Positions 43,921-54,990 of a DNA stretch of 64,000 nucleotides are shown in pieces. The DNA lies in contig NC_056417.1 in the NCBI RefSeq assembly GCF_905147365.1, positions 11,864,501 through 11,928,500 of the forward strand, given 5' to 3'. The stretch comes from Aricia agestis (Eukaryota; Arthropoda; Insecta; Lepidoptera; Lycaenidae). A program made the translations under genes and the position numbers. The notes under the pieces were generated by a model. It did not search any database. It saw nothing but the letters and a program-made list of their open reading frames with translations, and was not told the origin of the DNA. The first letter of the stretch is position 1. The number at the start of each line of letters is the position of its first letter.

Positions 43921-44628
43921 AGAGATCGCTCAATGGTCGAAATTCGACCTTAAATTAAAATTTTAAAGTGGGAGAGCCATGCTTCGGCACGAATGGGCCG
44001 GCTCGACCGAAGAAATACCACGTTCTCACAGAAAACCGGCGTGAAACAGCGCTTGCGCTGAGTTTCGCCGAGTGAGTTTACCGGAGGCCCAATTCCCTTC
44101 CCTAACCTCCCCTATTTCCTTCCCTTCCCTTCCCTACACTCCCCTATTACCTTATTCCCTCTTAAAAGGCCGGCAACGCACCTGCAGCTCTTCTGATGCT
44201 GCGAGTGTCCATGGGCGACGGAAGTTGCTTTCCATCAGGTGATCCGTTTGCTCGTTTGCCCCCTTATTTCATAAAAAAAATACTTATTTTGTTCTTTTGG
44301 CTCCCCGTTTAAAGTATTGACTATTTCAGACTTAATAAAAAAACAACAATCCATTTTTAATTTGACAACAGACTTCAACCATAAACAAAAGAGTATAATT
44401 CGTATGTATCGGCTTGTCATTCAAAATTATGGTAGTGTGCACATTTTAGTGTGTGTAATGTTTTATTTCTTAAAAAAAATTGCATAATATAAGCATAATT
44501 TAAATATAATATTAGCTCGATGCACTCCTTCACCATATGAACTATAACTGCGCGGAATTTCATGCACCTACGTTTCCTCATTTTTCGTAAAAAGGGTTAC
44601 AAAGATTTTCACTCGCGTATTCATATTA
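43921..44628 (+). repeat. Repeat family D, copy 1, carrying a family A insert
   Basis: Starts AATGGTCGAAATTCGACCTT and ends near CACTCGCGTATTCATATT. Collinear with 46605-47190 (reverse) and 58960-59565. Interrupted by family A and partly diverged. Confidence 0.7.
43967..44280 (+). mobile_element. Retroposon family A inserted in family D
   Basis: Full-length copy ending in an A run. Confidence 0.8.
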
Positions 44629-44799
44629 CTAGGTATTTGACCGAGCTTTAAAACACGAATAAAATGACATTTTCTAAAAATGATTCTTAGCTAGATCGAT
44701 TTATCGCCCCCGTAACCCCCTATATACTAAATTTCATGAAAATCGTTGGAACCGATTCCGAGATTCCAATTATATATACAAGAATTGCTCGTTTAAAGA
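44629..44799 (-). mobile_element. Mini-Helitron, complete borders
   Basis: Minus strand: A|TCTTTAAACGAGCAATTC to CTAG|T. Same element as 23338, inserted at the very end of family D. Confidence 0.85.
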
Positions 44800-45114
44800 T
44801 GTAATATTATGTGATAGTAAAGAACTATCAGTGATAAATTATTCGTAGGCAGATGGCGCATCTAATTTAGTCTTGTTAGGTCGAGAGCAGCAACTGCAAA
44901 AGAAGACGAGATTTATACAATTGGGCACCGCACCTGCGGCAATTTTTTAAATATTTTCACAATTATTAGAGAAATAGATTCAAAGGCAGGGGTTTTTTAA
45001 TTTTATTAAAAACCTACTCGCAGCAAGTGGGATTTGAAGATTGATTAGTGTGTACCGCAGATTGAAGAATCATAATAATATTATACAAATTGCTAGTTAT
45101 ACAATTATTATTAA

Positions 45115-45345
45115 CGAGCTTTTGCCCGCGACTTTGCTCGCGATAAGAAGTATTATTATATACAAACTTTCATCCCCTATTTTAACCCCTTGGGGGTGGA
45201 ATTGATCAAAATCCTATCTTAGCGGATGCCTACGTCATAACATCTACCTGCATGCCAAATTTCAGCCCGATCGGTCCAGTGGTTTGGGCTGTGCGTTGAT
45301 AGATCACCATGTCAGTCAGTCACCTTTGAGTTTTATATATACCTA
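45115..45345 (+). repeat. Repeat family G, copy 2
   Basis: Collinear with 35508-35738. The TA tract is not expanded. Confidence 0.75.
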
Positions 45346-45739
45346 TAGATTGTGATAACTATAGAGTATAGTGTTACCTAATTCTATTTTTTTATATTCT
45401 AGATTGAAAATCACACCGGACACGAAACATCCCAAAATATTCAAAGATAAAATATGATGTTACACTAATCTAAAGATTTAAAGATCCATTTCCATTCACG
45501 GCGCTGAATGATAAAACACTTACATCAAGTAGTCTTTTAAATTCTTCTCTCTTTCTTCTGACACTTGAGCCGCTTCCGGAAATGTTAAGTACCATTGACG
45601 CTGCTTACAGTAGCTTAATTGATATCGAATTCAAGTGTTTATGCTTATTTAAATTAACTTGTGTGTATGTACACATGTATTATTAATGGGTTATTAATAG
45701 TATGATGAATAGTGGTTGTAACTACTATCCATCAAACTT

Positions 45740-46169
45740 TTAAGAGCCCATATGACTCTAACTTGACTACATACTTTAACCTAGATCTCAAAATCTGTAA
45801 GGTCTAGAAAACTGATTTTTTGACACAAGTAACTTCAGTTCATAAAGATTAAATGCTCAAGACGAAAACACGATTACTCAAAAAATGCTCGATAGTTTCT
45901 TTTTTACAAAAAACCTTGATTTAGACACATTTTTGCTTGGATCTACGAAGTTTGCTGTCTTTTCTTTGATATTTTTTAAAATCTAAAAAGGTATTGATAA
46001 AACCTAAATTTGCTCAAAACACTTTTTTCATAATCATTATAGTTCGTCTTTTATTCAAGTAAAACTAAATCGGCGATGATTCAGCGCCGTCCTTTTTCAC
46101 CTGGCATATGAAAGACAGGCGTGAGTGTGAAGAGGTTTGTTTGGTTTTTAGAGTCAGGTGAGCTCTTAA
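45740..46169 (+). mobile_element. TTAA-flanked MITE (piggyBac-like), copy 2
   Basis: TTAA at 45740-45743 and 46166-46169. Highly similar to 18536-18955. Confidence 0.85.
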
Positions 46170-46172
46170 TAA

Positions 46173-46368
46173 TCAATACTAATGTTATAAATATGAAGTG
46201 TATCTATCTATCTGACATTACTTCTTCATGCCCAAACCGATGAATCCATTTTCCTGAGGTATAGAGATACTACGAGTCCCGTGAACGGACATAGGATACT
46301 TCTTAAAAATGTACGGCTCGTGCGCGATAAGCAAATTTTGGCGCAACGGAGTTGCGTGCGTCATCTAG
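46173..46368 (+). mobile_element. Lep1-like Helitron, complete borders
   Basis: A|TCAATACTAATGTTATAAAT to CTAG|T, beginning 3 bp after the TTAA MITE. Confidence 0.85.
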
Positions 46369-46604
46369 TAATTTTTTGAGGTAGCCGTGTATTTGGTCTA
46401 TATAAAAACTATCATGCTTAACAAAGCTTATTTATACCTTAGATTATCCGCTCAGTGGTTTAAGCGTGGACAGACAGGCAGACTTTCGCGTTATAAATTT
46501 TTAAAGGTATCACCAGACTTTGCCCTTTCACGCAAAAATTTGTTTCGTGTGGACCGTACATTTTTTTTTCGTTTTATCGGTGACAATATCAAAGCTTGTG
46601 GAAG

Positions 46605-47190
46605 CTCATAATATATCATAATATTAATACGCAAACGAAAAACTTTGTAACCCTTTTTACGAAAAATGGAGAAACGTAGGTGAATGAAATTTTGCACAGT
46701 TATATGGTACATAACATAGTTTATATGGTGAAGGAGTGCATCGAGCTAATATTATTTTGAAATAATGCTTTTATCATAGGTACATTTTTTTAACAAATAA
46801 AACATTACACACACTACAACACACACACATGAGAAATGACAGATTTTTGAGTGACAAGCCTTTACATACGAATTATACTCTTTTATTTATGGTTGAAGTC
46901 TGTTGACAACAAGTTGACAAATTGAAAATGGATTATAGTTTTTTTTATTGAATCTAAAAAGGCCCATTCACTGCAGGACTGCCATACAGTCCAGCCGTGA
47001 ATGGGCCCTTTAAGATACTATTAGACAATGCTTACATTGCCAGTCTGAGATCAGCTATGTCCCAGAGACAAGAGTTGAAAAAAAAAATGATAAAGTCAAT
47101 ATTTTTCTACAAAATATAGTAGTCCTAATGTCGTTGCAAGTAAGGTCGAATTTCGACCATTGGGCGATCGCCGATCTCTAGTTAATTTTA
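46605..47190 (-). repeat. Repeat family D, copy 2
   Basis: Reverse copy of 58960-59565, interrupted by a 53-bp micro-MITE. Confidence 0.8.
46958..47010. mobile_element. 53-bp micro-MITE with TAA duplication
   Basis: Two ~24-bp imperfect inverted arms (AAAGGCCCATTCAC... and AAGGGCCCATTCACGG...) surround CCATA. TAA lies on both sides (46955-46957, 47011-47013). The family D copy at 58960 lacks it, giving an empty site. Confidence 0.88.
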
Positions 47191-47236
47191 ATTAGCCATG
47201 AACCGGACCTAAAGACTGATAATAATATAATTATAA

Positions 47237-48103
47237 CTAGATGTCCCGCGCGGCTTCGCCCGCGTAAATTAGGAATTTTACAGAAACCGTACATTTTCCC
47301 ATAAAAAATATTTCCCCCGTTTTTCCCACATTTTCCTGAGTTTCTTCGGTCGTATTAGTCTTAGCGTGATAATATAATATAGCCTATAGTCTTACTCTAT
47401 AAATGATCTATCTAACACTGAGATAAGTTTTTAAATCGGACCTGTAGTTCCGGAGATTGACGCGTTCAAGCAAACATACTCTTCAGGTTTATAATATTAG
47501 GTAGGTATAGATTTTTTTTAATTATCGCTTGACAAACTCGAGTCTCGATCTAAAAGACTATGAAATGGTATAATATGGTAGTGATGATGATGATGATGAT
47601 GAATGTAATTTGCATAGTAGCATATGCTTTCTGTTCTTAAAACAACGCCGAAACTCCCAAACTTGTATCTATAAAGAATCAGGAGTTCTCTCAGCACCTT
47701 CCGAACCACGGTATACCAGGTTTCTCACGAAACCGAAGTCACCACATGTTTCCCTATAAGTTTTGAGGAGTTCCCTCGATTACTTATGGATTCTTCATCA
47801 GATCACCACTTTTGTGAATATAATGATACCCTATATACCAAAAGAAAAATTTGAAAATCGGTTAACAAACGGCGGAGTAGTCGTTGAATATAAGAAAACG
47901 AACATAACACCTCCCCCATTTTGAAAGTCGGTTAAAATTGTAGCCTATGTGTTATTCTGATGTATAAACTATTGTAAAGTTTCATTAAAATCCGTTCAGT
48001 AGTTTTTGCGTGAAAGAGTAACAAACATCCATACATCCACACATCCACACATCCATACATCCATACATACAAACAAACTTTCGCCTTTTTTATATTAGTA
48101 GGA
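47237..48103 (-). mobile_element. Composite Helitron-like element carrying family F, copy 2
   Basis: Minus strand: A|TCCTACTAATAT... to GGGACATCTAG|T, both borders intact. It contains a ~400-bp family F core (about 47525-47938). Versus 36266 it has internal deletions. Confidence 0.82.
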
Positions 48104-48363
48104 TTATCAATTTTGTGTATATACTTGTAGGTACTATTATCTATTCTGTGGCGAATGTAAATATAAACTGCCTTTATCATAAATATTATTATAACCTGTA
48201 GCTCATAAAACTTAATGTAAATACACTTGTTTATGTCTATGTTTGTACGTAGTTTAAGAGCAAAGAGCAATAATTATTTACGATACAATATGATTATCAC
48301 CCAAGCTTATAGTAGCCTACCAATGGAGTCCAGAACGCAACTTGCAACACCAGAGGAGTTTTA

Positions 48364-48843
48364 AGGTTCGCGCTCACTTTGTCGGCGCGTGCCGGGGCGT
48401 GCCGGGGCGGGTCGGGGCGCAGCGCAGCGCAAAATGCACTATAGCACACTATTGCCGGGTCGGGACGCATCGCATTGACGGATTTTAACGATCACTGTGC
48501 CGGGGCGTGCCGGGGCGGGTCGGCGCGCAACGCATTGACGGATTTTGAGCCGAGGCTTGCCGGGCCGCATCGCATCACATCCGCGCGCCGCTTGCTATAG
48601 CACACTGTTGCCGGGGCGCAGCGGGTCTTGCCGGGGCGCAGCGGGTCTTGTCGGGGCGCAGTGGGTCTTGTCGGGCCGTGTCGTATTGACGGAAATCCGT
48701 CGAGCAAATATCCGCGCCGATACGCCCCGACATAGTGTGCGATACGCGCATCCGCTTCCATACAAATTGTATGGAGGCAGATTTTTGCGATGCGCCCCGG
48801 CACGCTGAGCCCCGGCACGGCCCGTCTCAGTGTGCTCACTCCT
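48364..48843. mobile_element. GC-rich TIR element flanked by TTA
   Basis: TTA at 48361-48363 and 48844-48846. Ends AGGTTCGCGCTCAC and AGGAGTGAGCACAC read inward. The interior is built from GCCGGGGCG, GGGTCTTGTCGGGGCGCAG and GACGGATTTT words. Long ORFs on both strands are composition artefacts. Confidence 0.75.
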
Positions 48844-48846
48844 TTA

Positions 48847-49802
48847 TGTGGCACTGGTGTCTCGAGCGTCCGTAGGCGGCGTATTTTGCTCTCATCAGGT
48901 GTCGGCTTGAGTCCTTTTCATTAAAAAATCATCGCTTTTAATCCCCGGAAACGTTCGTAAAGCTAATTTTCAAGCTACCTCGATCATAAGCTAATCCAAT
49001 TGAAGCTGAGCTGAACAAATCATGCTCTGACCTAATTACGAGCAATTATACTCAGTACGTATTTGCCCCACAGCATTTGAACTGAGGGGTATTTTGACCC
49101 CCCTTTTCACCCCCGCGTATGGCGGAAACGAAAATCGTGTGCCCTATGAATAATTTATCAAGACAGAGTTTGCGCTAATATTTCAAATGAGAGGAGCAAT
49201 TTTATTTAACAAATTAAACATCGGCAAAGACGCTAATATTAATTCAAGTAATATTAATAATTGACAAGATTATTTAAAGCAGATTATTACAGTTCGACCT
49301 ACGAGTATCTACTTCCGTCGTGGTTTGAAGTAATATCTTTAGCAACTAGTTATACTGGGTTAAAGAAAACTATAATAATTTAATTTTGTAGAGCCAATAA
49401 GTTCCTATAATTGTGTAAGTACCTTATAAATCAAGTAGACATATACTACAACTTCATAGCATAGACAAACTTTATACGACAAAACATAACAATATCATGA
49501 TGACGGTTACTTTTTATCCCGCAAAAAAACTTTTTTACGGGTTCAAAATTAACCTACGTCCTTTCCCTACGTTACCAAATTACACTTACAGTTACATTGT
49601 TGTATTAATCGTCGCACCAGCAGGCAGCAGCTCGTCAACGAATTTGGTTTGTTGATGAGCATTCTGTCAGCGCGTGATGAGTGATTACACTCGCTACATA
49701 ATATTATGTATTAAACCCTGTCTTTTCGACGTAACGTTGTTTAATGTGGGATGACAATTAGGAAGAATAAATATGGCACGTGGATGACATTGTCATGGGT
49801 TT
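48847..49802. other. No gene seen
   Basis: No recognised feature. Confidence 0.5.
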
Positions 49803-50156
49803 TTTTAAATGAAATAAGGGGGCAAACGAGCAAACAGGTGACCTGATGAAAAGCAACTTCCGTCGCCCATGGACACTCGCAGCATCAGAAGAGCTGCAGG
49901 TGCGTTGCCGGCCTTTTAAGAGGGAATAGGGTAATAGGGGAGGGTAGGGATTGGAAAGGAAGGGAAGGGAATAGGGGAGGGTGGGGAAGGGAATATGGGA
50001 GGGTAGGGAAGGGAACGAGGTAGGGGATTGGGCCTCCGGTAAACTCACTCACTCGGCGAAACACAGCGCAAGCGCTGTTTCACGCCGGTTTTCTGTGAGA
50101 AAGTGGTATTTCTCCGGTCGAGCCGGTCCATTCGTGCCTGCATGGCTCTCGCACGT
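49803..50156 (-). mobile_element. Retroposon family A
   Basis: Full-length inverted copy with the longest pyrimidine-rich middle in the window. Confidence 0.8.
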
Positions 50157-51339
50157 ATAAGTAATTGGATCACGAAATTGGATCAGATGAAAATATTATC
50201 TTGTAAGCTGTAGCTTTCGGAGCAGAACTTGTCACTTCAAAATATAACAAGAGCGATTCAAAATAGCCACAATAACGACAATATGTAAATTATTGTGTAA
50301 AAAAACCTTTTGGCACCTTTTGAAAATAAGATTATGTAAAGGTATTTTGCAAATCTGTACGATTTCAAATTGTAAAGTCTATAACAATAACACTTAGAAA
50401 GTGTGCTTGGTAGCAGTTGCTGATAGCAAGCCACAATATACAAAAATACAGTAGAACAACCGGATTGGATGCACGCACACATTTGCGTGATATCATAACT
50501 TGAAATAGCAAAACAATTGTTATACTATATACATGTGTGTCTAAATACTTCCGGATTTAAGACCGTTCACAATATCATGTATAATTTTATCTGTTACTTA
50601 GAGGTGAAAACTTGTAATTGGCTTTCTGATAATCATACATAAAATTGCCACCGACATTACTTAGCTGTAAGTTTTCCATGTTATATAAATAAATAAATAA
50701 TTAAATAAATAAATAACAAAATGAGTTGCTGCCCGTTCAAAATAACGCCACCGAAATAACGCAGCGTAATTTCGGTGTTTTACTTGTAATATTAACCTAA
50801 TCATGCCGAACTACAGTGTTCAATAACTGTGCTTGCACTTAAACTTGTTTGCGTTCTGTCTTGCGGTTTTCATTTCAAGGACACAGTATGGATGATTGCA
50901 CACAGATACAATGAGACATATTCTACTGTATAATAATTATACTGTATACTTGCTAACTACGAGATGTGGATTATGCACCTTGTTATGCAAATCCCGCGTT
51001 AAGTGCGAAATAACCGCCAAATGATGCGAATATCGTTCAGCGGGGCTCGAGCGATCAAATGTTATGTTAAACGTTTGGTCACATCACGGAAATATTTCGT
51101 TTAATATTATTAGTAACTAGAAATATATTTATCCTCACAGAATGATGAAGGCTGTGATTTGTGTATCATCCCACTAAAGAATTACTTATTGAGTTATAAA
51201 AGCAGGTAGACTGCATTTATAATTCAACTTAAAAAATGTGGATTAATGCACAAATGCTTAACAGTGACCAGATATGTTTTGGTGGTCATTTTTTACCCAA
51301 GCAAAGGGAAGCAAAAAGGAGTGCTATGATTTTAACCTG
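50157..51339. other. No gene; (AAAT)n near 50683-50717
   Basis: No recognised feature apart from the microsatellite. Confidence 0.5.
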
Positions 51340-51985
51340 TACAGGGCGTAACAAAACAAATTGGTATTACTTTAGGATGTGTTTAGGTCCTCTGTTATAC
51401 TATACAGGGTGCAATTAAACCTTCCTGCCAATTTTTTTCCAGGGCTTAGGTATCATTAGGAGAGACCATTTAACCAAAAAAAATTGGGTGTCACATTTTT
51501 TTTATTGACATATTTTATCCCATTTAAAATCGTTGCAGAAGGGTCACTCGCGGTGCGGGGGAATGATCGGGAGTAACGCGGGGGAGGCGCGCGTCCGCAG
51601 TCACATCACGCGCGGGCAACGGGTCGTGTCCATTAATTGTAGTATTTTTTAGGATAACTTTCGGAAGTTATTTCTCAACATTTTAGTACTGAGTGATTAT
51701 AAAAGAAAAAATACGTGTATTTTTATTTTTAACAAGGATCAATATATTAAAATTTGGCAGGAAGTTTTAATTGCACCCTGTAGAGTTCACTCTGTGAAAG
51801 TAGTATTACTAAAACAGCAATGATTTTTGTACTTTCGTATTTGCAAATTCATAACGCTTCTGCGCGTGCCTTTACAAATCATAAAAAATGCCCTTTTTCG
51901 CTGCTACTTTTACAGTGAACTCTATAATATTATACAATACAAGGGTACAGTGAAAATATTATACACCCTAAAGTATTATTAAATT
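51340..51985. mobile_element. ACAGGGTG-type MITE split by another MITE
   Basis: 51340-51402 (TACAGGGCGTAACAAAAC) and 51783-51985 (GAGTTCACTCTGTGAAAGTA) are halves of the element seen at 26394. The right terminal repeat is lost. Confidence 0.75.
51403..51782. mobile_element. Nested MITE, TACAGGGTGCAATTAAA ends
   Basis: TACAGGGTGCAATTAAAC and TACAGGGTGCAATTAAAA read inward and continue for ~35 bp (CTTCCTGCCAA). TA duplication. Middle is GC-rich (GCGGGGGAGGCGCGCG). Non-coding. Confidence 0.85.
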
Positions 51986-52008
51986 CTACTTTTAAGAAGA
52001 TACAGACA

Positions 52009-52214
52009 GCCCAATCCCCTACCCTATTCCCTTCCCTACCCTCCCCTATTCCCTTCTCTTCCCATCCCTACCTCCCCCTATTACCTAGAGGGAATATTTT
52101 TTTTAGTCTTCAAGTGCAGCTCTTCTGATGCTGCGAGTGTCCATGGGCGACCGAAGTTGCTATCCATCAGGTGACCCGTTCGCTCGTTTGTCCCCTTACT
52201 TCATAAAAAAAAGA
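52009..52214 (+). mobile_element. Retroposon family A, 5'-truncated
   Basis: Starts at GCCCAATCCCCTACCC and keeps the full 3' end and A run. Confidence 0.8.
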
Positions 52215-52649
52215 AACGGATGAACAAGACAGTCAAACACTTCACCATTCGGACACGGAACCTTAAAACCTGTTGCGTATAATATGTAAAGGGAATGTCA
52301 TGTTTATTAAATTTTAGCCCTGGGAAGGGAATGAAATTTTCATCTAAAGAACATCGAATCACCTTGTTCATTTACATATTTAGATTGAGGAAGTAATTAA
52401 TAACAAATACCTGTTATCTTCACCGCGCAGCTCGCGATGCATAAGCTATTGATTTAATAACAGTTTCTGGTTTTGGAATAAGTAATTTTGTTTAAAAAAA
52501 TATGAAATATTGATAATGAGAAATATGTACTAGATATCAAAAATCGATGCTTAAAATATTTCATTAAAATTAAATATTTCATATTTTAAATTCATATTTT
52601 AAATGCATTTCGTAATTGCTTCTGATAAAATATAATTTAATTTTTATAT
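52215..52649. other. No gene seen
   Basis: No recognised feature. Confidence 0.5.
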
Positions 52650-52844
52650 TCACACTAAAATTTAAGTGCGTCTGTCTTTCTGCTATCTCTTCTCTCTCAA
52701 TATTGATTTTGATGAAATATGGTTTAGAGATACTTAAAGTGGAGGACTTGGAGAAAAGACATTAAATACTTTTTAACCTGGAAAAACGTAGGGTTCTCAC
52801 GTGATAACCGAATTTGGCGCAACGGAGTTTCAGGCGTCATCTAG
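52650..52844 (+). mobile_element. Lep1-like Helitron, 3' end intact
   Basis: Ends GGCGTCATCTAG|T. The 5' end is decayed. Confidence 0.7.
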
Positions 52845-53120
52845 TATTCTTTAAAATATCCCAAACATCATGAAAAATATAAAGTACGTTTAAATACTTC
52901 TGAATGTAATTAATCTGAACTGAAATACTGGAAAGTAATTACCAACTTCATCTTCAAAGGGTTCCAATTTATAATTCACTATAATTTAAATTAAACATTA
53001 AAAATTCACATGGACGAGATAACGATTAGAGAGAGACAGTGCTAGTATTAGCGTAATGTAAATATTCGATCAATACATAAACTTGAGTATGTCAAATCAT
53101 AAAACCACCATAAGGTTTAT

Positions 53121-53225
53121 AAAAAATCGGCCAAGTGCGAGTCGGACTCGCGCACGAAGGTTTCCGTACCATTATAGAGCAAAAATAGGCAAAAAATTGT
53201 GTTTTTTATATGGGAGCCCCTCTTA
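53121..53225 (+). repeat. Repeat family K, left end
   Basis: ATCGGCCAAGTGCGAGTCGG and TTTCCGTACCATTATAGAGC are the head of a common lepidopteran repeat. Another piece is at 55735-55815. Confidence 0.65.
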
Positions 53226-53459
53226 TTTTTTTATTTTATTTTAATATTATAATTATACAATGTGTCCCGACACCGGTGTCCGATGCTTTAATGTCATGAT
53301 CTATGGCATATTTTATCGACAAATTGGCCCTCATTTTAGTTTTTCTCGGGCTTTCACACTAATCTGACTAGTACTTCTCATGTAAATATCCTATGAATAT
53401 ATAAAAGGTCTCATTTGATAGCTAAACTTTTGGACTACGCTGACACAGGCAATATATTA

Positions 53460-54040
53460 TAAATATCGTGGAATTAAACATAGAAAAACCAAAGTTTAAG
53501 AAAAAAAATTGTGTATTTTTTAATTAATGGCTTTTTGTGAAAAATCTAGCAGATAAAACAGATAAATTTGTTTTAGAAAGATAGAGGTTTTCATCTTAAA
53601 TAAATTCTTTATTACAATGCTCTAATTCAGATACTTTAGAGGTTATAACGATTTTCCTATGAAGTATAGGTCGGATTAGTATGAAGCCAGAGAATTTTTT
53701 TTTTTTTCAAAAGTAAGAAAATAAATATTTGAAAACCAATTTGTCACTAAAATATGCCATGAATCATGAGTTCGATTTTTTTTCTCCAACTTTTGAAAAA
53801 AAAAAATTCTGTGGCTTCATACTAATCTGACCTATACTTCATAGGAAAATCGTTATAACTTCCAAACTATCAGACTTAGAGCATAGAAGTAAAGAATTTA
53901 TTTAAGACAAAAATCTCCTCTATGTTTTTAAAATAAAAAAGAACCAGTTTAATGTGCTAGATTTTTCACAAAAAGCCATTAATTAAAAAATACACAATTT
54001 TTTTTTTCTTAAAGTTTGGTTTTTCTATATTTAACTTCAC
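53460..54040. repeat. Large inverted repeat, ~260-bp arms
   Basis: 53460-53725 pairs with about 53785-54040 in reverse. Shared blocks include TTTAATTAATGGCTTTTTGT, AACGATTTTCCTATGAAGTA and ATTAGTATGAAGCCA. The arms are diverged and the spacer is ~60 bp. It may be the folded core of family K. Non-coding. Confidence 0.75.
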
Positions 54041-54082
54041 CACTGGCTCAGTGGTTGAATGATAGCCCTGTTTTGTTTTAGT

Positions 54083-54350
54083 CCAGCTATCCCCAACCCG
54101 CGGCCCGTGGCGGCCCGCGGTGGCCCGCCAGGACTTTATTTGGGGCCCGCGTGATGTTAAACCATTTTTAAATTCACGCCCACTGGTAAAATAATGTAGA
54201 GTCGTCGTGAAAGTCGTGACTTTGTTCCACTTTTAAATCGTCGATTTTGAAGAACGTTACTTTTTAACCAAAAAAAAATTTGTTGCTACCAGCGATATCC
54301 AAGACCAAAACAAGTTTGTGGCCCGCATGAAAAAAATTTTGGAGACCACT
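54083..54350. mobile_element. hAT-like MITE (tentative)
   Basis: Ends CAGCTATCCCCAAC and CAGTGGTCTCCAAA read inward, near the hAT CAGNGGT pattern, with GCGGGCC blocks inside both ends. No 8-bp duplication found. Confidence 0.4.
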
Positions 54351-54714
54351 GTATTTAATTACTCGCTACGTCGTCGTAGAGCGTGCGTAGTAGCGCGTAG
54401 CGAGGCCGCGTAGCACTTCTACGAGTTTTATAATAAGGCTGTGGGTACAATGTACCAAGAAATTTATACAAATGGCGGCCGGTCCCAGGTTATTTGGTTA
54501 GAATTATGTTTTTTTCCTTCGTTTCTTGCAACAACAATACAACAGACGATCGACAGTCGATATTTCATTCCTTTTTTGTACAGAAAAATTTAATTTATTC
54601 CTCCTGTGACTTCTTTAAAAAATAATACTACCTATATCATTTATAAAGATGATGATGACTTAAAAAATTTCCCCATCGTCCCACGCGAAAAATATACCGT
54701 CCTCATCACCTTGA

Positions 54715-54990
54715 TGAGTGGCAGTCTTCTACCGTGCGTTTTCGCGTAACTTTCTGCCGCGCACTGTAAAACTCTGGAACGAACTGTCACCTGCAGTATT
54801 TCCGAATTCCGGACGAATACTACCTACTCACCTTTAAAAAGAGAGCGTATTCCCTCTTAAAAGGTCAGCAAGGCCGCAACATTAGAAGAGCTGCAGCTCT
54901 TCTAATGTTGCGAGTGTCCATGGGCGACGGTAGTTGCTTCTCATCAGGTAACACGTTTGCTCTTTTTTTAAACCTTTCCTTATTTAAAAA
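54715..54990 (+). pseudogene. LINE ORF2 C-terminus and 3' end
   Basis: One frame gives FYRAFSRNFLPRTVKLWNEL then SPAVFPNSG, the final motif of CR1/Zenon-like ORF2, with a frameshift upstream. It runs into a 3' end matching the family A tail (TTCCCTCTTAAAAGG, GCGAGTGTCCATGGGCGACG) and ends in A runs. It links family A to this LINE. Confidence 0.75.
54877..54910. repeat. Perfect 34-bp palindrome within the LINE tail
   Basis: CAACATTAGAAGAGCTG plus its exact complement. Family A copies have only the right half here. Confidence 0.95.

Noticed and set aside
48492..48854. Overlapping ORFs of 120 and 87 residues on opposite strands
   Set aside because: They arise from the GC-rich repeated words of the TTA-flanked element; Arg/Pro/Gly-rich with no domain.
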